A stretch of 64,000 bases of DNA. Source: Clostridia bacterium (GTDB taxonomy: Bacteria; Bacillota; Clostridia; Oscillospirales; SIG627). Below the pieces are notes generated by a model. The model had not been told where the DNA came from. It saw only the letters and a program-made list of their open reading frames with translations, and searched no databases. Of this stretch, positions 17,438 through 26,486 are shown in pieces. The stretch covers positions 51,709-115,708 of the forward strand of contig JAFSGN010000011.1 of the NCBI GenBank assembly GCA_017440805.1. Direction: 5' to 3'. The translations under genes were made by a program, and so were the position numbers. Within the stretch, counting starts at the first letter, position 1, and every line of letters starts with the position of its first letter.

Positions 17438-18169
17438 ATGAGAACATTAAACTTTGCAAAAAGAAATTTCAAAGAAATTTCAAGAGACCCGTTAAGTTTA
17501 ATTTTTGCTGTCATATTACCCTTGTTTTTGCTGTTTATATTTCAACAGTTTGACATACCCAATGAAAGTTACAAATTGGAAAATTTCACTCCCGGAATTG
17601 TAATTTTCGGATTTTCATTTATAACAATGTTTACGGCGATGCTGATTAGCAAAGACAGAACAACTTCTCTTCTGATAAGACTGGGAGTAAGTCCCATGAG
17701 GCCAATGGAATATATATTGGGATATATGCTGTCCATTGTTCCTGTAATACTTGTGCAAAATATTCTTTTTTTCATTCTGGCAATTATACTGGGTCTGGAG
17801 TTCAGTATAAATATAATATTTTCAATCGGGCTATCGGTTGTCATTGCAATTTTATTTATTGCGGCAGGGATAATTATAGGAAGTATTTCCTCAGAAAAAG
17901 CCTCTTCCGGTATATCAAGCATTTTAGTTCAACTTGTATGTTTTACAAGCGGAATGTATTTTCCTAGAGAAATATTGGGAAAGTTTTTCGGGACATTGTG
18001 CGAATATCTGCCGTTTGAGTCATGTCTTGCAATATTAAAGGGAGTAATGAATAACAATACGGAAAGTATAGAAATGAGAAATATTATAATTTTTCTTATA
18101 TATACTGTTGTACTGTTGGCTGTATCGGTGATAGTTTTTAAAAGAAAAATGGTAAGTGATAATAACTGA
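17438..18169 (+). CDS. ABC-2 type transporter permease
   Basis: The 243-residue protein has about six hydrophobic segments and the ABC-2 permease layout: a first helix after a basic N terminus, then a large polar loop, then five helices. ATG 17438 is preferred, since the GTG at 17426 sits inside the GGGGG ribosome site. One base separates it from the ATPase stop. It forms the membrane half of the exporter encoded with AbrB. A long hairpin terminator follows at 18195. Confidence 0.9.
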   Translation: MRTLNFAKRNFKEISRDPLSLIFAVILPLFLLFIFQQFDIPNESYKLENFTPGIVIFGFSFITMFTAMLISKDRTTSLLIRLGVSPMRPMEYILGYMLSIVPVILVQNILFFILAIILGLEFSINIIFSIGLSVVIAILFIAAGIIIGSISSEKASSGISSILVQLVCFTSGMYFPREILGKFFGTLCEYLPFESCLAILKGVMNNNTESIEMRNIIIFLIYTVVLLAVSVIVFKRKMVSDNN

Positions 18170-18194
18170 TAAATTAAATACTGATGTAAACAAA

Positions 18195-18235
18195 AGTGGG
18201 ATGTAAAAACTCGAACAGAGTTTTTATATCCCACT
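18195..18235. terminator. Bidirectional terminator between ABC-2 permease and cca
   Basis: An 18-base stem (18195-18212 with 18218-18235, one G-U pair) has a 5-base loop and A/T-rich arms. It lies between convergent genes and can serve both strands. Confidence 0.85.
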
Positions 18236-18256
18236 TACTTAAGGAGACAGAAAAAA

Positions 18257-19513
18257 TTACAATGACAGATATTTTATAAGGTCCTCTTTTGTGTTTCGGA
18301 CCTTTCCCTCTATAACACTTTCAAGAAGATATGCAAGAACTTTTCCCACCTGAGCACCCTGAGAAACACCAATACGCATAAGGTCATCTCCGCCTACAGC
18401 CAGGTCTTTTATGAACAGACAGGTGTCTTGCTTTTCAAGAGCGTAGGTAATATCAATTATTTTTTTAATTTTCTCTGCCTTATTTTCATTGCCTTCTGAA
18501 AGAGAGATACTATAACATAAATTAAGCAAAAGTCTTGCAAAGTCATAGGAATGAGAGGAAATGAATTTTTTTATTCCCGTAATATCTGTGTCCGACAAGG
18601 CATCGGGTTGGTTTTTAAAGGTAATAAGCGACTTTACGGTGGTTGATGTGTACTTGTCGCAGTTGAGAGAACGCAGAAGCCCGGAAGCAGTATCAGGCTT
18701 CATGTTGTAAAACCAAGCCGCATAGCGAAGCACCGTGTTTTTTTCACACATACTGATGCTTTTTGCCGCCAGGGAATAGATGCTGTCGGAGTATTCACAA
18801 AGAGCAGGAAAAATTATTTCAAAAACTGTTCTGTAGTCTTTTATGATTTTTTCGGCATCCTCTCCGCATATAAGTTTGGAGAGTTCACTGAATATCCGTT
18901 CACCGCTTATATTTCTTAAAAGTTCTGCTTTCTCAAAAACGGCATCTGAGGTTTCTTTTGCAATCGAGAATCCCAGCACCGAAGAAAAACGCAATGCCCT
19001 GAGTATTCTCAAAGCATCCTCACCGAATCTTGTTCGGGCGTCTCCTACACAACAGATAACTTTTTGTGCCAGATGTTCTCTTCCCAGGAACATATCACAA
19101 AGACCTGTTTTTGTACTGTATGCCATAGCATTTACCGTAAAGTCCCGCCTGGAAAGGTCGTCGGAAAGACTTCTGGTGAAGGTTACATTATCCGGATGTC
19201 TGTTATCCGAATATGTTCCGTCGGTACGAAAAGTGGTAATTTCAAGTTGTTCGCCGTCAATTATTACGGTGACCGTACCGTGTTTGAGCCCTGTTTCTAT
19301 AACGCGGAAGTCACAAAAACAACCGACTGTCTCCTCCGGCATGGCACTTGTTGTAATGTCAAAGTCGTGAGGAGAAAATCCCATAAGATAATCTCTCACA
19401 CATCCGCCTACACAATAAGCCTCATAGCCATGGGCATTAAGGCGTTCAAGCGCAATCCTGACAGGTTGCGGAAGCGGAAAGGTGTTATGGAATTTATTTC
19501 TGCAGTCGGTCAT
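18257..19513 (-). CDS. cca: CCA-adding tRNA nucleotidyltransferase
   Basis: The 418-residue protein has the class II nucleotidyltransferase head with GGCVRDYLMG and the metal-binding DFD of HDFDITT, then the RRDFTVNAMAY motif and a helical body. It adds or repairs the 3' CCA end of tRNAs in the cytosol. The length fits the bacterial CCA enzyme without an HD domain. The start ATG at 19513 has AAGGAGA 8 bases upstream. It is transcribed away from the ABC genes and preceded by a gap of 107 bases in which no clear promoter is visible. It may be cotranscribed with the ceramidase-like gene upstream. Confidence 0.92.
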   Translation of the reverse strand: MTDCRNKFHNTFPLPQPVRIALERLNAHGYEAYCVGGCVRDYLMGFSPHDFDITTSAMPEETVGCFCDFRVIETGLKHGTVTVIIDGEQLEITTFRTDGTYSDNRHPDNVTFTRSLSDDLSRRDFTVNAMAYSTKTGLCDMFLGREHLAQKVICCVGDARTRFGEDALRILRALRFSSVLGFSIAKETSDAVFEKAELLRNISGERIFSELSKLICGEDAEKIIKDYRTVFEIIFPALCEYSDSIYSLAAKSISMCEKNTVLRYAAWFYNMKPDTASGLLRSLNCDKYTSTTVKSLITFKNQPDALSDTDITGIKKFISSHSYDFARLLLNLCYSISLSEGNENKAEKIKKIIDITYALEKQDTCLFIKDLAVGGDDLMRIGVSQGAQVGKVLAYLLESVIEGKVRNTKEDLIKYLSL

Positions 19514-19620
19514 TTATAGATTTCTCCTTGATTATTGCCCCAAGGCATTAAGCCGCTGTGGCTTTATCTTTTGCCTGAATCGGTTATGGAGTCACCCTGA
19601 TAAAAATCTGATGTTGTCTC

Positions 19621-20958
19621 CTATTTTATGCTGTTGAGAAGTTTTACTGTTCCTTCAACAATGATGTCGTCTCCGCCGGGTTTGAGATGAGAACTTCTTG
19701 CTTCATATCCACCCTCGTCATACGCCTTGGCAGTGGGGACATATCCGTTGTCGCCGTTTGTCAGAGCACATGCAACGGTGTTTTTAAAGGGAGATTTTTC
19801 AAGTATGCGGTTTCCGATGTCGGTAAATACTTCACCGCCGATACCTACAAACACCAAATCACCTATACCTACTGCGGAAAGGAAGAAGGAATAAAAATCA
19901 GGTCCGTTTTCAAGTTTGATAATGCGTTCTGCCTCAGCAACAACTGTTGTAAGTTCCATTTCTTTATAAGGAAGTTCATTTGCACGACCTGCAGTGTACA
20001 GTTCGTGTATCTTTCTTGCCTCTTCAAGACGGTGGTTCTGCTGATATGAAGGAAGGTCAACTCTTAAAACACCGTAGGAAAGTTTGTCTGCCTTAACTTC
20101 TTCTGTGATGGAGCAAACGCTGAGTACAGCACCTGCAATAATTCTTCCCATGTGTTCTGCATGTTTAATGCTTCTGGGAACGCTGTCGAAGTCTATAACC
20201 GAGATTGCACTTTCGCCTTTGGTGGGATTTACATTTACATGGTTTACATCGCCCTGGATACCCTGGATAAAAATACAGTTGGTATCGGGAACGGCATTCT
20301 CAAGAATATCACAAACAAATCCTATGTAGTCTGCACTGATGTATTCTCCGCCTACACTGTCAGAGTGTGTGCCGAAACTTACCATGAAGATGTCTTTTGC
20401 ACCTTCTCTTATTATCTTGACAAGTTTTACTGTTTCGTTGGGAGTACCCAGAGCATGGTCAATTTCGGGATTATTTACACCGGGATTAGTAGCAACGCTT
20501 CCGTCTTTCATACGGTAACGACGGCAGAAAGAGATATTTTCAGCCTTGCCCTGTGCAACTTCAATTCTGCTTTCCTTAAGGTCATCAATAGCATAAAGAA
20601 CAGCATCTCTTGCGGATTCGATGAGGGTTTTAACATAACTTTCGTCGGTCTTGGCTCCCAGAGATTCGTCTTCACCAACCAGCGGACCGGTATGTGTGTG
20701 TGAGCAGTTGATAAATATTGCATCCGCATCAATATCTGCAACCTTGGTGATTGCTTCTTTTATGTTGTCGCAATATTCCTTGCCCAGATTACAAAGATCA
20801 AGGGCAAGTATTGCCGCATTTTTTTTGCCGTCATTGAAGGCCACTGCTCTTGCATAAAGATTGTCAATAACTCCTTTTGTATATCTCGGAGCAAAGTATC
20901 CTGTAATAGGTGTGCCGTAGGGCGGAGTAATGCAAATTTTGGAAAAGCCTGTTTTCAT
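19621..20958 (-). CDS. Ceramidase-like hydrolase, short intracellular homologue
   Basis: The 445-residue protein matches the N-terminal domain of neutral/alkaline ceramidases, with the metal-site motif NCSHTHTGP and a GTHSDSVGG segment. It lacks a signal peptide and is much shorter than secreted ceramidases (usually over 600 residues). The position equivalent to the nucleophilic Ser of GDVSPN in characterised ceramidases reads QGDVNHVN here, so true ceramidase activity is doubtful. A metal-dependent hydrolase of unknown substrate is the safest call. A consensus promoter at 20999-21027 drives it, divergent from the PIG-L gene. Confidence 0.75.
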   Translation of the reverse strand: MKTGFSKICITPPYGTPITGYFAPRYTKGVIDNLYARAVAFNDGKKNAAILALDLCNLGKEYCDNIKEAITKVADIDADAIFINCSHTHTGPLVGEDESLGAKTDESYVKTLIESARDAVLYAIDDLKESRIEVAQGKAENISFCRRYRMKDGSVATNPGVNNPEIDHALGTPNETVKLVKIIREGAKDIFMVSFGTHSDSVGGEYISADYIGFVCDILENAVPDTNCIFIQGIQGDVNHVNVNPTKGESAISVIDFDSVPRSIKHAEHMGRIIAGAVLSVCSITEEVKADKLSYGVLRVDLPSYQQNHRLEEARKIHELYTAGRANELPYKEMELTTVVAEAERIIKLENGPDFYSFFLSAVGIGDLVFVGIGGEVFTDIGNRILEKSPFKNTVACALTNGDNGYVPTAKAYDEGGYEARSSHLKPGGDDIIVEGTVKLLNSIK

Positions 20959-20998
20959 GATTGTTTCCTTTCACAGAAAATATATTTATACATTGAAC

Positions 20999-21027
20999 AT
21001 TATACTCGCTTATTAAATTAATGTCAA
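20999..21027 (-). promoter_or_regulatory. Consensus sigma-A promoter for ceramidase-like gene
   Basis: On the minus strand, TTGACA (21022-21027), a 17-base spacer and TATAAT (20999-21004) are both perfect matches. Confidence 0.88.
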
Positions 21028-21226
21028 GTCTTTTACAAATATATTTTTCCTTTTTGTTATCATCGAAAATAACGATTCCAGACCCTTTTAAAGAAAAATT
21101 TTTATAAGGTTCACCCGTTCTCACCCACATTGCTTCAATAGAACCTTACCTGATATCAAACGGTGCCCCGTATGTGAAAATGTTGCTGTTTTTATACCCA
21201 TCAGAAGCACAATTTTTTATAAAGTA

Positions 21227-21255
21227 TTGAAAATACAGTTTTTTTGTGGTATAAT
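21227..21255 (+). promoter_or_regulatory. Sigma-A promoter for PIG-L deacetylase gene
   Basis: TTGAAA (21227-21232), a 17-base spacer and TATAAT (21250-21255) leave a leader of about 60 bases. The 361-base intergenic gap holds this and the divergent promoter; nothing else was recognised in it. Confidence 0.85.
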
Positions 21256-21319
21256 ACTCGGAGAATGGGTAATGTATGCCTAAACAAGAAATATTTTTTT
21301 AAATCGGAGTACACATATT

Positions 21320-22024
21320 ATGAGAGTATTAGCAATAGCAGCACATCCTGATGATATTGAATTTCACTGTGCCGGAACACTTCTCAAGTGCAAACAGAGA
21401 GGTGACGAAGTTTATGTCTGCACAGTAAACAACGGAAGTATGGGACACGCGGTAATTATGCCCGATGAACTTTCCAAAATAAGAGTTGCCGAGGCAAAGC
21501 GTTCTGCCGACCTTGCGGGATTCCATTACCTTACAGCAGACATAGGCGACCTTCAGTCATACTATCAGAGCCGTGAACATAAGGACATAATGGTAGACAT
21601 TATCCGTCAGGCAAATCCTGACCTTATATTCATTCAAAAGCCCAATGACTATATGTGCGACCATATCGCCGCATCTCACCTTGCTTTTGATGCATCATTT
21701 ATGGCGTCATGCCCTCACTATGAAACAAATTATCCCGCTATAAGCACAATCGCCCCCATTTATTACATGGGTACTGCCTCCGAGGTAGGATTTAATCCCA
21801 CAGAATATGTAGACATTACCGATGTTTACGAAAAGAAAATCGAAATGCTTATGTGCCATCAGTCACAGGAAGAATGGCTTCGTGTTCATGACAAAGTTGA
21901 CTACACCAACGAGTGCCGTATTCTTGCGGAATTCCGCGGTATGCAGTGCAAAGTGAAATATGCCGAGGCGTTTGAACCCTGCCTTGTTGCACACAGAATT
22001 GTTACCAAAAGACTTTTACCGTAA
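21320..22024 (+). CDS. PIG-L family deacetylase
   Basis: The 234-residue protein begins with the family zinc motif AHPDDIE and has the second ligand region DHIAASH. These LmbE-like enzymes remove N-acetyl groups from sugars such as GlcNAc conjugates or thiol precursors. A CGGAG site lies upstream of the ATG, and the gene has its own promoter and terminator, so it is a single-gene unit divergent from the ceramidase-like gene. The two may share a substrate class or a regulator, but nothing in the sequence proves that. Confidence 0.9.
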   Translation: MRVLAIAAHPDDIEFHCAGTLLKCKQRGDEVYVCTVNNGSMGHAVIMPDELSKIRVAEAKRSADLAGFHYLTADIGDLQSYYQSREHKDIMVDIIRQANPDLIFIQKPNDYMCDHIAASHLAFDASFMASCPHYETNYPAISTIAPIYYMGTASEVGFNPTEYVDITDVYEKKIEMLMCHQSQEEWLRVHDKVDYTNECRILAEFRGMQCKVKYAEAFEPCLVAHRIVTKRLLP

Positions 22025-22038
22025 AAGTATAAAAAAAT

Positions 22039-22072
22039 ACACCGGCAGATATGTAAAAATATCTGCCGGTGT
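22039..22072. terminator. Bidirectional terminator
   Basis: A perfect 14-base stem (22039-22052 with 22059-22072) has a 6-base loop. It lies between convergent genes, with T-rich sequence on the plus side and an A-run (T-run on minus) on the other. Confidence 0.88.
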
Positions 22073-22075
22073 TGT

Positions 22076-22708
22076 TTATTCGTCTGAATCGTAATACTTG
22101 CGATACATAAAAAAGGTTACTGAGGCAAGGGATATAAGATAAAGAGATACCGAAATATCAAACACCAGTACACGGACAAAGGGCTTTAAAAGTACTTCGG
22201 ATATTTTGATTACACCAATCAGGATAAGCGACAGTGAGTGAAAAAACGAAGAACCTCTCACAAAGGGAGAATTGCTTTTATCACACCAGATAAGCAGAAA
22301 ATAAACCGCAGGAACAAGTATAAAAAATTTTGCGCCCAGAACCATACCGATGGGGATGGAAATAATGGGAAAATTATTTATAACAAGTCCGTACGAGCCT
22401 ACCAGCAAAAGAATAAGGATATATACACCGCTGTAAACAGCCGATAGAAAAGACATGATTTTCATGGATTTTCTTTTTTCATACAGTGCATGTGCAACAA
22501 AGAAAAGTGTCAGAAAAAAGAAGAATGTCACAATTGAAACACGATCAAAAGTGGTAATTTTCAATTCCATTCCCGGTATTCTGGAAAAAACTATTCCCAA
22601 AATATTCTCACCGCCTACCGCTACATACAACGGTGAAATGAGTGCAACCAGAAACATACAGAAGGATGAACTCATTGCAACATAGGAAAATATTTTTTCA
22701 CCTCTCAT
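22076..22708 (-). CDS. Uncharacterised multi-pass membrane protein
   Basis: The 210-residue protein has about six hydrophobic segments separated by short basic loops and ends in a charged tail (RKYYDSDE). I do not recognise a family. The start has ATGAGGTG just upstream. It lies at the end of a minus-strand run after uppP (24 bases apart), so it may be cotranscribed with uppP, the cysteine-cluster gene and obg. A role in the envelope is possible, but there is no direct evidence. Confidence 0.75.
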   Translation of the reverse strand: MRGEKIFSYVAMSSSFCMFLVALISPLYVAVGGENILGIVFSRIPGMELKITTFDRVSIVTFFFFLTLFFVAHALYEKRKSMKIMSFLSAVYSGVYILILLLVGSYGLVINNFPIISIPIGMVLGAKFFILVPAVYFLLIWCDKSNSPFVRGSSFFHSLSLILIGVIKISEVLLKPFVRVLVFDISVSLYLISLASVTFFMYRKYYDSDE

Positions 22709-22732
22709 GATTTACACCTCATTTTCCCGGGA

Positions 22733-23584
22733 TTAACCTGCAAAACAAGGTTTAAAAGCAAAATACAGTATAAGCACAATACCCAGAACAATACGGTAGT
22801 ATCCGAATGCCTTGAAATCATGTTTGCGGACATATCCTACAAGGAATTTCAGTGCGAAAATTGATACAACAAACGCCGTAGCCATTCCTACAAAAAGAAC
22901 CAGCCATTCATGAAGTCCGATAAATTCCATACCGTTTTTCAGATATTTCAGCATTTTCAGGGCACTTGCCCCCAGCATTACGGGTACTGCCATAAAGAAG
23001 GAAAATTCCGCTGCAACATTTCTTGAACAACCAAGGATAATGGCACCCAAAATAGTAGTTCCGGAACGGGAAGTACCGGGGATAAGCGCAAGAAGTTGAA
23101 AACAGCCTATCAGAAGTGCGGTTTTGTATGTAAGTTGCGGTATAACGGAAGTTGCAGGTGTGCGTGATTTGTTGCGGTTCTCAATAACTATGAAAAGCAC
23201 ACCGTATATTATAAGAGTTGCAGATACAACATACTGATTGAAAAACACACTGTCAATCCAGTCGTCAAGCAATACCCCGATAACTCCTGCAGGTGCAACC
23301 GCTACAATTACCTTGCTCCACAGACTGTAAACTTCATTTCTTTCCTGTACGGTTTTTTTCGGAGAAAAGGGAAAGAGTTTGTTCCAGAACAATACCACAA
23401 CTGCCAGAATTGAGCCGAACTGAACAACAACATTGAACATTTCGGAAAATTCTCCGCTGATAAGGTCTCCTGTAAATCCCTGCCATATAAGCAGATGTCC
23501 GGTACTGCTGACAGGAAGCCATTCGGTTATACCTTGTATTATACCAAGGATGAAGGAGTTGACATAATTGAGTAAATTCTGCAT
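22733..23584 (-). CDS. uppP: Undecaprenyl-diphosphatase
   Basis: The 283-residue membrane protein has the BacA/UppP motifs GITEWLPVSSTGHL near the N terminus and GTSRSGTTI in the middle. It recycles undecaprenyl pyrophosphate to the monophosphate carrier used for cell-wall synthesis and gives some bacitracin resistance. The length is normal and the motifs are intact. It lies 15 bases after the cysteine-cluster gene and 24 bases before a membrane protein, in a minus-strand run headed by obg. Confidence 0.95.
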   Translation of the reverse strand: MQNLLNYVNSFILGIIQGITEWLPVSSTGHLLIWQGFTGDLISGEFSEMFNVVVQFGSILAVVVLFWNKLFPFSPKKTVQERNEVYSLWSKVIVAVAPAGVIGVLLDDWIDSVFFNQYVVSATLIIYGVLFIVIENRNKSRTPATSVIPQLTYKTALLIGCFQLLALIPGTSRSGTTILGAIILGCSRNVAAEFSFFMAVPVMLGASALKMLKYLKNGMEFIGLHEWLVLFVGMATAFVVSIFALKFLVGYVRKHDFKAFGYYRIVLGIVLILYFAFKPCFAG

Positions 23585-23599
23585 AATCGTCTCACTTTC

Positions 23600-24082
23600 C
23601 TATTGAAGTTTTTGTTTGAAGTCTGCAATTTCTTTAAGCATATCACCATAGGACACAAAATAGTCAAAATATTTTTTGTCCTGTATTAAAAGCCGTACAC
23701 TGTGTCTTACCGCTCTTTCAAATTTCGGCTGACATCTTTTTTTACCGTTTGCCAAAGGACACATACTTCCTCTGGGGTCAGGCATCAGACTGATATGTAT
23801 CTTCCCGTCTTTCTCGCTTACCAGCGGAAAATACGGAAAAATTCTGCATCCGAAAGGACGGAGTGCACGGTTGTCGGCACAGGAAGTTTTGCATATAAGA
23901 TTATATTCGTCAAGGTCTTTTTTTATTTCAAACCCGTCAACACCGCAAAAAAGTTTCTCCTCATCGGGCAAAAGCCAAATTTCGCCCTCACCTTTGCAAC
24001 AGGCATTTCCGCACAGTTTTCCGCAATCGGTATTAAGAGGAGTTACACGCTCAAGAAAAGAATAGGCTTTTTTTAACATCAT
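23600..24082 (-). CDS. Cysteine-cluster (YkgJ-like) protein
   Basis: The 160-residue soluble protein has an N-terminal cysteine group (CGKLCGNACC) and further cysteines spread through the middle (CKTSC, FGCRIFP, SMCP). The arrangement resembles YkgJ-type zinc or iron chelating proteins, though the family match is loose. Its ATG overlaps the obg stop codon (ATGA), implying translational coupling. Its function is unknown; clostridial genomes often place such genes beside housekeeping genes. Confidence 0.65.
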   Translation of the reverse strand: MMLKKAYSFLERVTPLNTDCGKLCGNACCKGEGEIWLLPDEEKLFCGVDGFEIKKDLDEYNLICKTSCADNRALRPFGCRIFPYFPLVSEKDGKIHISLMPDPRGSMCPLANGKKRCQPKFERAVRHSVRLLIQDKKYFDYFVSYGDMLKEIADFKQKLQ

Positions 24083-25347
24083 TTTACAAACTCAAATTCA
24101 AAATCGTAAATATTAACGGTATCTCCGTCGCAGACTCCTGCTTCTTCAAGCATTTTTATAATTCCTGCATTGCGGAGAACCTTCTGGAAATAGGAAAGAG
24201 ATTCCCGGTCGTCATAATTTATTGAATTGACAACATTGAACAAACGCTCACTTTCCACATAATATATGCCGTCTTCATGGCGTATTTCCACTTTGTCATC
24301 AACCTTTGCAACTTCCGGAACAAATTCCGGCTCATAAGTTTTAAGCGGAGGAAGGGTTGAAAGAGTATCGGCGGTAAGGTGTATGAGTTCATTTATACCA
24401 TCGCCTGTTGCCGCAGAAACAAATACCACAGGATAATCCATAGTTTTGCAGTATTCTTCAAGTTCCTTTTTCATATCCTCATCCACACCGATATCACACT
24501 TGTTTGCAACAATTATCTGTGGTCTGTCAATAAGGCTTTCACTGTAATTTATAAGTTCCGAATTGATTTTGTCAAGGTCGTCAATAGGGTTTCTGCCCTC
24601 CGAGCCAGACATATCCAGCACATGCACAAGAAGTCTGCATCTGTCAATGTGTCTGAGAAATTCATGTCCCAGTCCTGCACCCTGGGAGGCACCTTCAATA
24701 AGACCGGGGATATCTGCCATAACAAAGCCTTTGCCCTCATCTCCTACCGAAACAACACCCAGCATAGGGGAAAGAGTGGTAAAGTGGTAGTTTGCAATTT
24801 TTGGTCTTGCCGCACTGACAAGTGAGAGAATTGTGCTTTTGCCCACATTGGGAAATCCTACAAGTCCCACATCCGCCAGCATTTTGAGTTCGAGAATAAC
24901 CTCTTTTTCCTCGCCCTGCAGTCCGCTTTTTGCAAATCTTGGAATCTGGCGAGTGGGAGTTGCAAAATGACGGTTTCCCCAGCCTCCGTTTCCGCCCTTT
25001 GCGGCAACAAAACGACCGTCTTGTGCCATATCAAAAATTATCTTTCCGCTTTCGGCGTCTCTTATAAGAGTTCCGGGCGGGAGTTTTATAATAAGGTCAT
25101 CTGCGGTTTTTCCGTAAAATTTATTCGGTTTTCCGTCTTCTCCGTTGCCTGCAATGAATTTTCTGCGGTATTTGAATGGGAGAAGGGTGTTTTCGCCCTG
25201 GTCTACTTCAAAAATAATATTTCCGCCTTTTCCGCCGTCACCGCCGTCGGGACCGCCATGGGAAATATACTTTTCACGATGGAAAGAAACGCATCCGTGA
25301 CCGCCGTTTCCCGCTTTGATATAAATTCTTACTTTGTCTATAAACAT
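24079..25347 (-). CDS. obgE: GTPase Obg/CgtA
   Basis: The 422-residue GTPase has the glycine-rich Obg fold at residues 1-155, a G domain with GFPNVGKST (G1), DIPGLIEGA (G3) and NKCD (G4), and a C-terminal OCT domain found in Gram-positive Obg proteins. It acts in late 50S ribosome assembly, and in spore-formers it is also linked to entry into sporulation. It heads a minus-strand run continuing to the cysteine-cluster gene and uppP. No rplU-rpmA ribosomal genes lie upstream, unlike in many bacteria. Confidence 0.96.
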   Translation of the reverse strand: MFIDKVRIYIKAGNGGHGCVSFHREKYISHGGPDGGDGGKGGNIIFEVDQGENTLLPFKYRRKFIAGNGEDGKPNKFYGKTADDLIIKLPPGTLIRDAESGKIIFDMAQDGRFVAAKGGNGGWGNRHFATPTRQIPRFAKSGLQGEEKEVILELKMLADVGLVGFPNVGKSTILSLVSAARPKIANYHFTTLSPMLGVVSVGDEGKGFVMADIPGLIEGASQGAGLGHEFLRHIDRCRLLVHVLDMSGSEGRNPIDDLDKINSELINYSESLIDRPQIIVANKCDIGVDEDMKKELEEYCKTMDYPVVFVSAATGDGINELIHLTADTLSTLPPLKTYEPEFVPEVAKVDDKVEIRHEDGIYYVESERLFNVVNSINYDDRESLSYFQKVLRNAGIIKMLEEAGVCDGDTVNIYDFEFEFVK

Positions 25348-25383
25348 TTACTTTTCCTCAGGTATAAAATAATTTGGTAAGTG

Positions 25384-25412
25384 TTGATTTTTTTATATTT
25401 TTATGTTATAAT
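25384..25412 (+). promoter_or_regulatory. Sigma-A promoter for lipoprotein gene
   Basis: TTGATT (25384-25389), a 17-base spacer and TATAAT (25407-25412) lie far upstream of the lipoprotein start, giving a leader of about 175 bases in which I see no clear conserved structure. Confidence 0.6.
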
Positions 25413-25595
25413 AATGTTTGAATGCAGTAATATTCATCCATATTATTACAATATTTATATCGTTATTATAACACAAATTCTCAAAGACTGCAATAGAAAA
25501 ATCAAACAAAATTCTGTAAAACATATCAAAAGGAACTTTTTGCATATAATTCAGTCAAAAAATGTAAAAAGCGTATAAATTTTTCGGAGGACACT

Positions 25596-26285
25596 ATGAA
25601 AAAAACTTTTTTAATTATTTCTCTTCTTCTTGCTTTGTTTATTTGTTCCTGCACAAATATAAAGGGACCTGCAGATGATGTTTTAAATCAGGAAAGAATT
25701 TACGAAAATCTTACCGTTTCGGGAACAGAAACCTATGTCAAAGAGGCGGTTAAGCATACAATTTCTTCATGGGAACTTACCAAAAACCCCGAGTTCTGCA
25801 AAAACTATTCTTCAAAAGAGGATATAGTGGCAGAGTTTCAGAATATAAGTCAGGGTGATTATACTTCTCCCAAGGCGGCATACAGGCTTACACTCAAAGA
25901 CGGTGCAGTGGAAAATTACCTTGAAGTATTGAGTCAATTTTCCGATACGGATTATAACGACCTTGATGTTTCAAAATTCCAACTTTCCACTCTTGCAATG
26001 AACTATAACGGTGCCTACGGTGCGGCAATACTTTCTGCCTGTGCCGTGTCGGGAATTGATGCGGGATATATTCCTACTGAAGAGTTAACAGAAAATTTTG
26101 CTGTTATACTGGAATACGATAACGGATTTTCGTCCTTTACATCATTTGAAAAATCTGAAAAGGGCGTGGATTCGACAATGTGTTTCCTGTATAACGGAAG
26201 CGACGGAAATATAATTGAAAACTTCAGAAACTCCCTGAACACAACAGTGGGAGAGGCAAATTACACACTGGAAAGCATACAGTAA
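25596..26285 (+). CDS. Predicted lipoprotein of unknown function
   Basis: The 229-residue protein has a lysine-tipped N terminus, a hydrophobic core and a lipobox-like ICSC with the candidate lipid-carrying cysteine at residue 19. The mature part is polar with no recognised domain. The start has CGGAGGA 7 bases upstream. It stands alone between divergent obg and the repeat element at 26314, so no operon partner hints at a role. It is likely attached to the outer face of the membrane. Confidence 0.75.
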   Translation: MKKTFLIISLLLALFICSCTNIKGPADDVLNQERIYENLTVSGTETYVKEAVKHTISSWELTKNPEFCKNYSSKEDIVAEFQNISQGDYTSPKAAYRLTLKDGAVENYLEVLSQFSDTDYNDLDVSKFQLSTLAMNYNGAYGAAILSACAVSGIDAGYIPTEELTENFAVILEYDNGFSSFTSFEKSEKGVDSTMCFLYNGSDGNIIENFRNSLNTTVGEANYTLESIQ

Positions 26286-26313
26286 TAAAGTATAAAAAAC
26301 AAAGTACGCAAAA

Positions 26314-26485
26314 CGGCGACCTGCGATAAAGCAGGTCAGCCGAACGATGTTTGCCCTCACGGGCAAGTGATGTTTACTGTGTAAATGATGTTACGCCTGA
26401 CGGCGTAGTGAGCAAACATCATTCTTTTACCGCCCGGAGCAGATAATACGGTATAACACACTACGCCTTCAGGCAAGGAAGTGTG
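26314..26485. repeat. Multi-hairpin GATGTT repeat element
   Basis: This stretch holds a hairpin at 26314-26342 followed by three GATGTT units (starting 26346, 26369, 26387). Each leads into its own short hairpin: stems 351-356/361-366, 373-377/381-385 and 392-397/402-407 (prefix 26). The outer ends pair as well (26346-26354 with 26412-26420), closing the whole set as a multi-branched structure. A diverged copy of the last hairpin lies at 26457-26485. It contains no gene and separates convergent transcription units. It looks like a dispersed intergenic repeat of gut Clostridia, but copy number cannot be seen in this window. Confidence 0.7.
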
Positions 26486-26486
26486 C

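Noticed and set aside
19514..19620. Possible structured RNA upstream of cca
   Set aside because: Only a weak 5-base stem (AGCC/GGCT) is present, too little to support a call.
21028..21226. Possible tRNA or small RNA in the divergent gap before the PIG-L gene
   Set aside because: No cloverleaf or clear conserved structure could be drawn; only the two divergent promoters are supported.
26314..26485. CRISPR array
   Set aside because: The repeated units are only six bases, spacers are self-complementary, and no cas genes are near.
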